A stretch of 64,000 nucleotides of DNA from Fibrobacterota bacterium. GTDB taxonomy: Bacteria; Fibrobacterota; Fibrobacteria; UBA5070. Each line of letters opens with the position of its first letter. Position 1 is the first letter of the stretch. Positions 9,298 through 17,000 of the stretch are shown piece by piece. The DNA lies in contig JADKBN010000002.1 of NCBI GenBank assembly GCA_016715065.1, positions 620,001 to 684,000 on the forward strand. Direction: 5' to 3'. Both the position numbers and the translations under genes were made by a program. The notes beneath the pieces were generated by a model. It made no database searches. It worked only from the letters and a program-made list of their open reading frames with translations, and was not told where the DNA came from.

Positions 9298-10536
9298 ATG
9301 GCTTCCACGATGGACGCCTTTCTACTGACCGACCAAGCGAAGCTCCCTCTGGCCTTGGGGCTTTCGGCCTTGATCGGCTTGGAGCGCGAACGATCCCGCG
9401 CCGGGGGCAATCCCCATGCGGCGGGTGTGCGCACCCACATGTTGGTGGCGCTTTTTGGCTTTCTGATGGCCCAGCTCCATCAGGCCCAGGTCCCCTTCGC
9501 GATCGTCGCTGGCTTGGTCGTGGTCGGGGCCATCCAGGTCGCGTCCTTCTGGCGTCGCGTCCAGTCCAACCTCTTCGGGTGGTCCAGCGAACTGTCCGTA
9601 TTGTTGTCGTATTCTGTCGGGGTGCTGTGCCTGTTGGCGCCGTTGTGGGTCCCCACCGCGGCGGCCGTGCTGGGAACCCTGATCCTCACTGAAAAGTCGG
9701 ACATCGAAAAATACGTGGAGCGGCTGGACCAAGCCGAATTCCTGGGGGTGCTCAAATTCCTGCTGGTGACCACCATCGTCCTGCCCATGCTTCCGGACCA
9801 AGGCTACACGCAATGGGATCTCAATCCTGCGCGCATCTGGAAGATCGTGGTGCTGGTGTCGTCGGTCGGGTTCGTAGGATATTTCCTGACACGCAAGCTT
9901 GGCGGCAAGGTAGGGCTTTGGATTTCAGGGCTGGTGGGTGGTGTGGTCTCCAGCACTGCGGTGGCGGTGTCCACGGGCAGGCTCGCCTCGCGCGAACCGG
10001 CCAAGGCGGGAGTGGCTTTGCAAGCGGCCCTCCTGGCCAGCTCCATCATGTATCTGCGGATCCTGGTGCTGATCTGGCTGGTTTCGCCCGCCTTCGCCTG
10101 GGCTTTGGTCTGGAAACTTCCGTTGCTCTCGGCCATCGGGGTGCTGTTGGCTCTGACGGTTCCCAAACTGTCTTCCTCGCAGGAGGGCGTGGAAAGTCTC
10201 AAGAACCCTTTCGAGATCCTACCTGCGCTTGGGTTCGCCGCCTTTTTCACGCTGTTTTGGGTGGCCACCGCCGTGGTGCGCAATTGGCTGGGGGCATCAG
10301 GACTGGTGCTTCTGGGGTTGATCGTGGGTGCGGTAGACATCGATCCGTTCATTCTCTCCGTTGCAAAAGGCGGCCAAGTGGAATCCGCTCTCCTGGCGGC
10401 GATCCTGATGTCGATGCTTTCCAATACGGTGGCCAAGGGAGTGTACTTCGGGTCGCTGGCCGCCCCGGTGCGCAAGCAGGCCTTTATGCGGTACTTCGGG
10501 TGGGCGCTCCTGCACATCCCACTGGCGTTGATGTGA
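9298..10536 (+). CDS. MgtC/SapB-family membrane protein with DUF4010
   Basis: A 412-residue polytopic membrane protein. The N-terminal part has the MgtC signature ALIGLERERSR and GVRTHMLVALFG; the C-terminal part has about eight further hydrophobic segments as in DUF4010 proteins. The architecture is MgtC-like plus DUF4010, the long form of the family. The role is unknown; MgtC proteins affect magnesium or ATP-synthase homeostasis. The ATG at 9298 is chosen; an ATG at 9310 is equally possible and neither has a strong ribosome binding site. Confidence 0.8.
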   Translation: MASTMDAFLLTDQAKLPLALGLSALIGLERERSRAGGNPHAAGVRTHMLVALFGFLMAQLHQAQVPFAIVAGLVVVGAIQVASFWRRVQSNLFGWSSELSVLLSYSVGVLCLLAPLWVPTAAAVLGTLILTEKSDIEKYVERLDQAEFLGVLKFLLVTTIVLPMLPDQGYTQWDLNPARIWKIVVLVSSVGFVGYFLTRKLGGKVGLWISGLVGGVVSSTAVAVSTGRLASREPAKAGVALQAALLASSIMYLRILVLIWLVSPAFAWALVWKLPLLSAIGVLLALTVPKLSSSQEGVESLKNPFEILPALGFAAFFTLFWVATAVVRNWLGASGLVLLGLIVGAVDIDPFILSVAKGGQVESALLAAILMSMLSNTVAKGVYFGSLAAPVRKQAFMRYFGWALLHIPLALM

Positions 10537-10610
10537 GTTCAGTTATAAATGGATCTTGATGGATACGCCGTAGAATTTCAGGTATAGATGAAATAAATCA
10601 TAATTATGCT

Positions 10611-11846
10611 ATGTTTTTGACTGTGGATGAAGTTATAGTCTGCAGAGAAAAATACCTGTCGGAGATTCGTCGCTGGAAAGGGGCCCCCATCGTCAAGGTG
10701 CTCTCCGGCTTGCGCCGTGTGGGCAAGAGTGTGTTGTTGCGACAATGGCGGGACCGTCTCTGCCTGGAGCAGGGGGTGGTTCCAGATTCCATCCGGCTCC
10801 TCGAGCGGGATTCCTTGGAGTGGTTGCATTTGGAGAGCTGGGAGGCGTTGCGAGAGGAGCTGACGCCTTGGATCGAAGGGGTGGTTGGTCCGAAGGTGTT
10901 GATGATCGACGAGGTTCAGCTCATCGATGGCTGGGAGAAGGTGATCAACGCCCTGCACAAGCGCGGGGACATCGACATCTACCTCACCGGCTCCAACGCC
11001 AGACTTCTTTCCACCGATCTTTCCACCTTGCTGAGCGGACGCTGGGTGGGCATACCGGTGTTGCCGCTCTCCTATCCGGAAACCTTGGAGATTCGTGGGA
11101 AGACGGAACATTCTCCAGCGGAATTCGAGCGCTGGTTGCGCTGGGGAGGCCTTCCTGGTTTGCACCAGCTTCCGGATGACCGCCGCACCCTGGAGCAAGC
11201 CTTGGATGCGATCTATTCCACCGTAATTCTCCACGACGTGGTTCACCGCCACGAGGTGCGCAACGTGCCCCTGCTGGAGCGGGTAGCGCGCTACTTGTTT
11301 GACCAGGTGGGAAACCTGGTGAGCGCCAAGCGTATCGCTGATTTCTGCAAATCCCAGCGAATTTCCGTGGGGGTGGAGACCATCCAGACCTATGCATCCC
11401 ACCTGGAAGGGGCGTACGCCGTTCATCGTGTGAAGCGCTGGGATCTGAAAGGGCGTCGCCATCTGGAAGTGGCGGAAAAGTTCTATGCCGGCGATCTGGG
11501 CATGCGAAACGCCCTACTGGGCCGCGATGCCATGGCCGATGTGGGTGCGCTCCTGGAAAACGAGGTGTATCTGGAACTTCTGCGCCGAGGATATACGGTG
11601 AGCGTGGGAAAGTTAGGCGATCGCGAAATCGACTTCGTGGCCGAACGCGCGGGGCAGCGCGAATACTTCCAGGTCTGCTACTTGCTGAACGATCCGGCCA
11701 CGCGCGAGCGCGAGTTCCGGTCCCTTCTGGACATCGACGACAACCACCCCAAAACGGTCCTTTCCATGGATCCGTTGGATCTTTCGCATGACGGAATCCG
11801 TCACATCCACCTGCCGCATTGGTTTCTCGAAAGCGACGCACCGTGA
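10611..11846 (+). CDS. AAA+ ATPase with DUF4143 (AAA_14 family)
   Basis: A 411-residue protein with Walker A (SGLRRVGKSVLLRQ, near residue 32) and Walker B (VLMIDEVQLIDGW, near 97). The sensor stretch YLTGSNARLLS and the LLSGR block are standard for this group. The C-terminal region is DUF4143 with a nuclease-like REIDFVAER motif. The family is frequent and laterally mobile; its role is unknown. The 5' flank (10537-10610) is AT-rich compared with neighbours. The stop overlaps the next gene's GTG by 4 bp. A second, divergent member lies at 40648-41844. Confidence 0.85.
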   Translation: MFLTVDEVIVCREKYLSEIRRWKGAPIVKVLSGLRRVGKSVLLRQWRDRLCLEQGVVPDSIRLLERDSLEWLHLESWEALREELTPWIEGVVGPKVLMIDEVQLIDGWEKVINALHKRGDIDIYLTGSNARLLSTDLSTLLSGRWVGIPVLPLSYPETLEIRGKTEHSPAEFERWLRWGGLPGLHQLPDDRRTLEQALDAIYSTVILHDVVHRHEVRNVPLLERVARYLFDQVGNLVSAKRIADFCKSQRISVGVETIQTYASHLEGAYAVHRVKRWDLKGRRHLEVAEKFYAGDLGMRNALLGRDAMADVGALLENEVYLELLRRGYTVSVGKLGDREIDFVAERAGQREYFQVCYLLNDPATREREFRSLLDIDDNHPKTVLSMDPLDLSHDGIRHIHLPHWFLESDAP

Positions 11847-12601
11847 ATCTGAGTCATCTGGAAATCGTGCTGGTGCGGCCGGAAACCCCGCGCAACGTGG
11901 GCTCGGTGGCACGCGCCTGCCGCAATTTTGGCGTAGACCGCATCTGCATCGTGGGCACTCGGGATATTTTGAACGACGGTTGGGCACGCGCCACGGCGCA
12001 CGCCTGCGAGGATATCCTGGATCGCATCCGATTTGTGGATTCCGTGGAAGCTGCCTTGGCGCCGCACTCCTTTGCCGTGGGCACCGCCAACCGCGTGCGC
12101 AAGGGAAAACTCCCGCCGCTGGAATTGCCCCACCAGGTGGTGCCAGATCTTGGCGCTGCCTCCGTCCACGGCTCCTGCGCCCTGGTGTTCGGGCCGGAAT
12201 CGCGCGGCCTCACCGATGTCGAACTGGCCTACTGCACGCGTTTGTTGCGCATCCCCACGCAGGTGGACCAGCCCTCCCTGAACCTTTCCCAGGCAGTTTT
12301 GGTTGCCTTGCAGGAGTGTTGGCGCCACGCCCAAGGATGGAGTTTGGCGATTCCGCCCAGCGAGGGGCCTTCTGCTCTGAAGGCCGATACGGTGGCCTCC
12401 GACCCCGCCACCTACTCGGAATTCGATCTGATCCTGGGCTACTTCGAGAAGCTCATGACCCGGGCCGGATTCAAGCCCTATGCGGAAGATCCAACCTCGT
12501 TTCGGCTGGCCGCCCGCCGCACGCTGGCCCGTGGACGCTTTGAGCGGCGCGACCTGCGGACGTTACTGACCATCGCGAAAACGCTGGACCGCCTTCCCTG
12601 A
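11843..12601 (+). CDS. TrmJ-like SPOUT RNA 2'-O-methyltransferase
   Basis: A 252-residue SpoU-class enzyme that methylates a ribose 2'-hydroxyl in tRNA (TrmJ) or rRNA using S-adenosylmethionine. The three knot motifs are present: VRPETPRNVGSVARACRNFG (residues 7-26), LVFGPESRGLTDVEL and IPTQVDQPSLNLSQAV. The GTG at 11843 overlaps the upstream stop (GTGA); an ATG at 11819 is an alternative. The last 12 residues (LLTIAKTLDRLP) are encoded by a sequence repeated at the end of the PIN toxin gene 771 bp downstream. Confidence 0.85.
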   Translation: MNLSHLEIVLVRPETPRNVGSVARACRNFGVDRICIVGTRDILNDGWARATAHACEDILDRIRFVDSVEAALAPHSFAVGTANRVRKGKLPPLELPHQVVPDLGAASVHGSCALVFGPESRGLTDVELAYCTRLLRIPTQVDQPSLNLSQAVLVALQECWRHAQGWSLAIPPSEGPSALKADTVASDPATYSEFDLILGYFEKLMTRAGFKPYAEDPTSFRLAARRTLARGRFERRDLRTLLTIAKTLDRLP

Positions 12602-12620
12602 CCTCGACCCCGAAACGGGG
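12566..12620. repeat. Direct repeat copy 1 (3' end of the TrmJ-like gene)
   Basis: The first 38 bp (12566-12603) are identical to 13337-13374. Similarity continues with small differences to the CCCCGAAACGGGG hairpin at about 12608-12620. This copy is the last codons, stop and downstream hairpin of the TrmJ-like gene. Confidence 0.9.
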
Positions 12621-12645
12621 TGACACCAGCGAATCCGAAGCGCCG

Positions 12646-12686
12646 TTGCTTGTGCATACAACTTCAGCGTATATTGTACGTACAAT
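12646..12686 (+). promoter_or_regulatory. Promoter and palindromic operator of the toxin-antitoxin pair
   Basis: A possible -35 (TTGCTT, 12646-12651) lies 18 bp before a -10 (TATATT, 12670-12675). The -10 overlaps a perfect 14-bp palindrome, ATTGTACGTACAAT (12673-12686), just before the GGAGG ribosome binding site. This is the usual position for an operator bound by the antitoxin for autoregulation (inference). Confidence 0.6.
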
Positions 12687-12698
12687 CGGAGGTGCGCT

Positions 12699-12938
12699 GT
12701 GGCTTCGTCCCGGATCACGTTGAGTGTCGATCGTGAACATTATCGCGCGGCAAGAGTGGCGGCTTCGCGGATGGAAACCACCGTTTCCCACCTGACAGAC
12801 TTGTTTTTCCAGACGCTGGCCGAGCCATCACCGGCCTCGCAGGGTCGCGCGAAGAGTCTGCGGGGAGCGTTCCGGGGCGAGGTGGCGGACGATTCCCGTG
12901 CATTGGCGGCGGCACTGAAGGCGAAGCACCTGCGGTGA
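12699..12938 (+). CDS. VapB-like antitoxin (ribbon-helix-helix type)
   Basis: A 79-residue protein whose N-terminus (ITLSVDREHYRAARVAASRM) fits a short strand plus helix, as in ribbon-helix-helix DNA-binding antitoxins. The C-terminal part is a charged, flexible tail expected to wrap the toxin. The GTG start has GGAGG 6 bp upstream. It overlaps the PIN toxin by 4 bp (GTGA). Assignment comes from size, fold pattern and the toxin partner. Confidence 0.7.
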   Translation: MASSRITLSVDREHYRAARVAASRMETTVSHLTDLFFQTLAEPSPASQGRAKSLRGAFRGEVADDSRALAAALKAKHLR

Positions 12939-13372
12939 AGGTTTTCCTGGATACCAATATTTTGTTGGATCTTCTGCTGGATCGCGCTCCACATGCCGAA
13001 GCGGCGGAAGCGTTGATCGCCGCGCTCGAAGCGGGCAAGGCTCAGGGGTTCGTGTCGGGGATCACGGTTTCGAACCTCTATTACATCCTCCACGACCTGA
13101 ACAAGCGCAAAGACCCCCTTCCCTCCATCGCCTCGCTCCTGACCATTCTTGAAGTGGTCCCCACGTCCAAGAAAATCCTGCTGGATGCCATGGAAAATGG
13201 CTTCAAGGACTACGAGGATGGGATCCAGTACGCCTCGGCGCTGACCGCCCGCTGCACCCACTTGGTGACCCGCAACACCAAGGACTTTCGCAAGGCCAGC
13301 CTGAGCGTGGTGACAGCCGCCGAAGCTTGCATGCTGCTGACCATCGCGAAAACGCTGGACCGCCTTCCCTGA
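12935..13372 (+). CDS. PIN-domain toxin (VapC-like ribonuclease), C-terminus fused to TrmJ tail
   Basis: A 145-residue PIN-domain nuclease expected to cleave RNA when freed from its antitoxin. The acidic set is visible: VFLDTNILLDLL (Asp6), the SGITVSNLYYIL segment, FKDYEDGIQYA and VTRNTKDF. The last 12 residues, LLTIAKTLDRLP, are identical to the end of the TrmJ-like protein. They are encoded by the second repeat copy, so the original toxin C-terminus appears to have been replaced or extended. The GTG at 12935 overlaps the antitoxin stop. Confidence 0.85.
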   Translation: MKVFLDTNILLDLLLDRAPHAEAAEALIAALEAGKAQGFVSGITVSNLYYILHDLNKRKDPLPSIASLLTILEVVPTSKKILLDAMENGFKDYEDGIQYASALTARCTHLVTRNTKDFRKASLSVVTAAEACMLLTIAKTLDRLP

Positions 13373-13391
13373 CCGCTCCCTGAAACGGGGG
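13337..13391. repeat. Direct repeat copy 2 (end of the PIN toxin gene)
   Basis: Matches 12566-12620: 38 identical bases, then a diverged hairpin (CCCTGAAACGGGG). It supplies the last codons and stop of the toxin. The unit period is 771 bp. A tRNA-Leu gene begins 49 bp further on. Confidence 0.9.
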
Positions 13392-13440
13392 ATCACAGGC
13401 GCGATCCGGGAATCTATCTTGGGCCGTTCGTCCTGTTTGA

Positions 13441-13522
13441 GCGAGAATGGCGGAATTGGCAGACGCGCCAGACTTAGGATCTGGTACCGAAAGGTATGGG
13501 GGTTCAACTCCCCCTTCTCGCA
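13441..13522 (+). tRNA. tRNA-Leu (anticodon TAG)
   Basis: The acceptor stem GCGAGAA pairs with TTCTCGC and the discriminator is A. The anticodon arm is CCAGA-CTTAGGA-TCTGG, giving anticodon TAG. A variable arm and the GGTTCAACTC T-loop are present. CCA is not encoded. Confidence 0.95.
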
Positions 13523-13558
13523 CTTCGTCACCTACCCACACTGCCCAAGGAGAAGCGA

Positions 13559-14788
13559 GTGAACATCGTCGTGGCCGAACGCGGCGCCACCGAGCGCGAA
13601 CTGGAACTGGATATCCCCGCTGCGGATCTGACCCAGTTGGTTGAATCGAAGATCGAGACCTACCGCAAGAAGATCAGCCTCCAGGGCTTCCGTCCGGGCA
13701 AGTTGCCTCGCGATGTCGTCAAAAAGCGCTTCGGTGCCAGCATCCGCGCCGAAGCCGTGGAAGAACTCGTGGAATCGTCCGTGCGCAAGGCGCTGACGGA
13801 AAAGAAGATCCTGCCTGCGGGCCCGGGACAGATCCAGGATCTCCAGGCCCCCGAAGGCGGCGACCTCAAGGTCAAGTTCCTGTTCGAAGTGGACCCGGAA
13901 ATCGAGCTGAAGGACTACAAGGGGCTGGGCATCACCGTGGTGGAGCCCCAGGTCAACCAGGCGGAAGTGGACGCGCGCATCGAGCAGATCCGCCAGCAGA
14001 CCGCCCGCATCCAAAAGCCCGAGCGCCCCTCGCAGACGGGTGATCTGGTGACCGCCCGCTACCTGAAGGTGTTCGTGGACGGCGTGGAAACCGCCGCCCC
14101 GGTGCCCGTGTTCCAAGCCGAGCTTGGCAAGGGAATCCCGCAGGTGGACCAGGCCCTGACCGGTGTGGAAGTCGGCGCCGAAATGGCGATCGATTTCGAA
14201 TTCCCGGCCGATTACGCCGATGCCGCCCAGGCCGGCAAGAAGGCTCGTTACGAAGTCAAGGTGGAAGGCGTGTTCGAGCGCATCCTGCCCGAGATGAACG
14301 ACGATTGGGCCAAGCTCCTCGGACCGTTCCAGACGGTGACGGATCTTGTCGAGCGCGTGCAAAAGGACATGCAGGAAGCCGCTTCCCGCGACGCCCGCCA
14401 GAAGGCCCATGACGAAGCGATCGACACGGTGCTGCGCCGCAATCCCTTCCCGGTGCCCAAGGCCCGCGTGGAATCCTTGGTGGACTGGCAGCGCAACCGC
14501 ATGGTCAAGCAAGGCCAGCCGGTGCCCGAGCTCGCCGAGATGATCCAGATCGTCGGCGCCGAAGCCGAACAGCAGATCAAGCGCCAGCGCGCGCTGGAAT
14601 GGATCGCCGAGAAGGAAGGCGTGAAGGCCACCACCGAAGAAGTGGACGCCCGCATCAAGGAAATGGCCGAGCAGGCGGGGATCACCTCCGAAGACGCGCG
14701 CGAAGAGCTCCGCAAGTCCGGTCGCCTGATGGAAGTGCGCGAGTCCATCCGGATCGAAAAGACGCTCGAATGGCTGCTGACGGCTTGA
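13559..14788 (+). CDS. tig: Trigger factor
   Basis: A 409-residue ribosome-associated chaperone with prolyl isomerase activity. The N-terminal ribosome-binding signature GFRPGKLPRDVVKKRFG lies at about residues 40-56. A PPIase-like middle domain (residues about 150-240, with GDLVTARY and GKGIPQVDQAL) and the helical C-terminal arm domain follow. The GTG at 13559 has AAGGAGA 5-11 bp upstream. It lies just after tRNA-Leu and upstream of clpP, the widespread tig-clpP-clpX order. Confidence 0.95.
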   Translation: MNIVVAERGATERELELDIPAADLTQLVESKIETYRKKISLQGFRPGKLPRDVVKKRFGASIRAEAVEELVESSVRKALTEKKILPAGPGQIQDLQAPEGGDLKVKFLFEVDPEIELKDYKGLGITVVEPQVNQAEVDARIEQIRQQTARIQKPERPSQTGDLVTARYLKVFVDGVETAAPVPVFQAELGKGIPQVDQALTGVEVGAEMAIDFEFPADYADAAQAGKKARYEVKVEGVFERILPEMNDDWAKLLGPFQTVTDLVERVQKDMQEAASRDARQKAHDEAIDTVLRRNPFPVPKARVESLVDWQRNRMVKQGQPVPELAEMIQIVGAEAEQQIKRQRALEWIAEKEGVKATTEEVDARIKEMAEQAGITSEDAREELRKSGRLMEVRESIRIEKTLEWLLTA

Positions 14789-14839
14789 ACACCTTCCGCC
14801 TGGTGATTTGCCAGGATCCTGGCTCTTGCTGACCGCCCG

Positions 14840-14881
14840 CCCTTCGAGACGCCCATTTCATGGGCTCCTCAGGACGAACGG
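14840..14881 (+). repeat. REP-like intergenic repeat, copy A
   Basis: Begins CCCTTCGAGAC and ends CTCCTCAGGACGAACGG with a short inverted core between. Similar units lie at 49849-49890 (reverse) and 50001-50040. It sits in the 250-bp gap between tig and clpP, together with a GCCAGGATCCTGGC palindrome (14810-14823). No gene is seen in the gap. Confidence 0.75.
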
Positions 14882-15038
14882 TCGAGGCGCTCGTTGCGAG
14901 CCCTCAAAGCAATGAGCTAGAGGAAAGGATGGAGGCTCTGGGTCGATTCAAGCGATCCAGGGCCTTTTTCGTTGATTTTGGTATCGTTCTACCATCGCCC
15001 CGGATCGGGGCCAATGATTACGCCTTCGAGGAGCCTTC

Positions 15039-15635
15039 ATGTACCTGCCAACCATCATCGAAACCACGGGACGCGGCGAACGCGTCTACGACATTTATTC
15101 CCGCCTTCTGAAGGAAAGGATCATCTTCATCGGCACCGAGATCAACGACCCGGTGGCCAACGCGGTGATCGCCCAGATGATCTTTTTGGAGTACGAGGAT
15201 CCGGAAAAGGACATCATCCTGTACATGAACAGCCCAGGAGGATTGGTCTCGGCAGGACTTGCGATCTACGACACCATGCAGCACGTCAAGTGCGACGTGT
15301 CCACCATCTGCATCGGTTCGGCCGCGAGCATGGGAGCCATCCTGCTGACCGCGGGCACCAAGGGCAAACGGTTCATCCTGCCCCACTCGCGGGTGATGAT
15401 CCACCAGCCCATGGGTGGTGCTTCCGGCCAGGCTTCCGACATCCAGATCACGGCCAAGGAGATCCTCAAGATCAAAGGCCAGCTCAACGACATCGTCGCC
15501 AAGCACACCGGCAAGGAACGCGCGGCGGTGGAAAAGGACATGGACCGCAACTACTACATGAGCGCCCTGGAAGCGATCGAGTACGGCCTGGTGGACAGCG
15601 TGCTCTCCCGGGTGGAGGCGAAGGCAGCCCCATGA
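15039..15635 (+). CDS. clpP: ClpP, ATP-dependent Clp protease proteolytic subunit
   Basis: A 198-residue serine protease subunit that forms the tetradecameric chamber fed by ClpX. The nucleophile Ser97 in GSAASMGA and His122 in VMIHQPMGG are intact. The position aligned with the catalytic Asp (DR-D-xxxMS in most ClpPs) is Asn171 here (DRNYYMS). The same Asn variant is known from Listeria ClpP1. GAGGAG precedes the ATG. The stop overlaps the clpX start (ATGA), so the two are co-translated. Confidence 0.95.
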   Translation: MYLPTIIETTGRGERVYDIYSRLLKERIIFIGTEINDPVANAVIAQMIFLEYEDPEKDIILYMNSPGGLVSAGLAIYDTMQHVKCDVSTICIGSAASMGAILLTAGTKGKRFILPHSRVMIHQPMGGASGQASDIQITAKEILKIKGQLNDIVAKHTGKERAAVEKDMDRNYYMSALEAIEYGLVDSVLSRVEAKAAP

Positions 15636-16900
15636 CGACCCGCGACCGGCGCGGCCCCGCGCTGGGGCGTGTGAAGTGTTCGTTCTGCGGAAAGGCGTCG
15701 GAAGAAGTGGCCCGCATGGTCACGGGTCCCGGCGTCAACATCTGCAACGAATGCATCGGGATGTGCAACGAGATCATCGAGGAGGACCGCTCCAAGGCGC
15801 CCGCCGCGAAAACCGGCGTGAAGCTTGCCACCCCCGCCCAGATCAAGGCGCATCTGGACGAATACGTGATCGGTCAGGAGCGGGCCAAACGAACCCTCTC
15901 GGTGGCCGTGTACAACCACTACAAGCGCATCGGGCAGGCGGGAGGCACCCGCGACGTGCACGTGGACAAGAGCAACGTGCTGTTGCTCGGACCGACAGGA
16001 TCTGGCAAAACGCTGTTGGCGCAAACCATCGCCCGCCAACTGAACGTTCCCTTCACCATCGCCGACGCGACCATCCTCACCGAGGCCGGCTACGTGGGCG
16101 AGGACGTGGAGAACATCCTGGTGCGCCTGTTGCAGGCGGCCGACTACGATGTGGAAGCCGCCCAGCGCGGGATCGTTTACCTGGACGAGGTGGACAAGAT
16201 CTCGCGAAAATCGGCCAATCCTTCCATCACGCGCGACGTGTCCGGCGAAGGAGTCCAGCAGGCGCTCTTGAAGATCCTGGAGGGCACCATGGCCTCCATC
16301 CCACCAAAAGGCGGGCGCAAGCATCCGGAACAAAATTTGGTCCAGATCGACACCCGCAACATCCTGTTCATCTGCGGTGGGGCCTTCGAGGGCCTGGAAA
16401 AGACAGTGTCGGCTCGGGTCAACACCACCCAACTGGGACTCTCTGCCGATCCTCGCTCCAAGCGCTCCCGCGAAACGTCGGACCTTTTGCAGCAGTGCGA
16501 GCCGGAAGATCTGGTGAACTACGGGATCATCCCCGAGCTCGTGGGTCGTCTCCCGCTCATCGTCGCGCTGCAGGAGCTGGATGAAGAGGCGTTGCTGAAG
16601 ATTTTGACCGAACCCAAGAACGCCTTGGTGCGCCAATACCAACATCTTCTGAGCCTGGACGGCATCGAGTTGGAGTTCGAGCAGGATGCGCTCCGCGAAG
16701 CGGTGCGCATCGCGCGCAACCGCAAGACCGGCGCGCGTGGCTTGCGCTCGGTCCTGGAAGTGGCCCTCACCGACACCATGTTCGATGCACCCAGCTGGAA
16801 GGATGTGGAAAAAATCGTGGTCACCCGCGAAGCGATCCTGCGCCAAGCTCCGCCCAAACTGGTGATGTCATCCGCGTCCCGCCATTCCTCGGCGGCTTGA
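15632..16900 (+). CDS. clpX: ClpX, ATP-dependent unfoldase
   Basis: A 422-residue AAA+ unfoldase. An N-terminal zinc-binding domain (CSFCGK and CNECIGMC, residues about 16-42) is followed by Walker A (GPTGSGKTLLAQ), the pore loop GYVGED, Walker B (VYLDEVDK) and the C-terminal GLIPE/GRLP-type region. The ClpP-docking loop position, usually IGF, reads LGL in TTQLGLSADP, which fits the allowed [LIV]-G-[FL] pattern. The ATG overlaps the clpP stop. Confidence 0.96.
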   Translation: MTTRDRRGPALGRVKCSFCGKASEEVARMVTGPGVNICNECIGMCNEIIEEDRSKAPAAKTGVKLATPAQIKAHLDEYVIGQERAKRTLSVAVYNHYKRIGQAGGTRDVHVDKSNVLLLGPTGSGKTLLAQTIARQLNVPFTIADATILTEAGYVGEDVENILVRLLQAADYDVEAAQRGIVYLDEVDKISRKSANPSITRDVSGEGVQQALLKILEGTMASIPPKGGRKHPEQNLVQIDTRNILFICGGAFEGLEKTVSARVNTTQLGLSADPRSKRSRETSDLLQQCEPEDLVNYGIIPELVGRLPLIVALQELDEEALLKILTEPKNALVRQYQHLLSLDGIELEFEQDALREAVRIARNRKTGARGLRSVLEVALTDTMFDAPSWKDVEKIVVTREAILRQAPPKLVMSSASRHSSAA

Positions 16901-16913
16901 GGAGGCTTTTTTT
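16886..16913 (+). terminator. Possible weak terminator at the end of clpX
   Basis: A short inverted repeat TCCTC/GAGGA spans the clpX stop, followed by GGC and seven T. The stem is only 5 bp, so it may be an attenuator or nothing. Confidence 0.3.
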
Positions 16914-17000
16914 GATCCCCCATTCGTTCCTTGCGATCGCGACCCTGGTCGCTTCTGACAAAAATTGCTGCAATCGCCATTCTGGCGCTCTCCTCCCTCC

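Noticed and set aside
13424..13435. 12-bp match to the end of the REP-like unit before tRNA-Leu
   Set aside because: Too short to separate from chance.
14860..15111. Small open frame between tig and clpP
   Set aside because: It overlaps a REP-like repeat and the clpP start, lacks a ribosome binding site and has no recognisable sequence.
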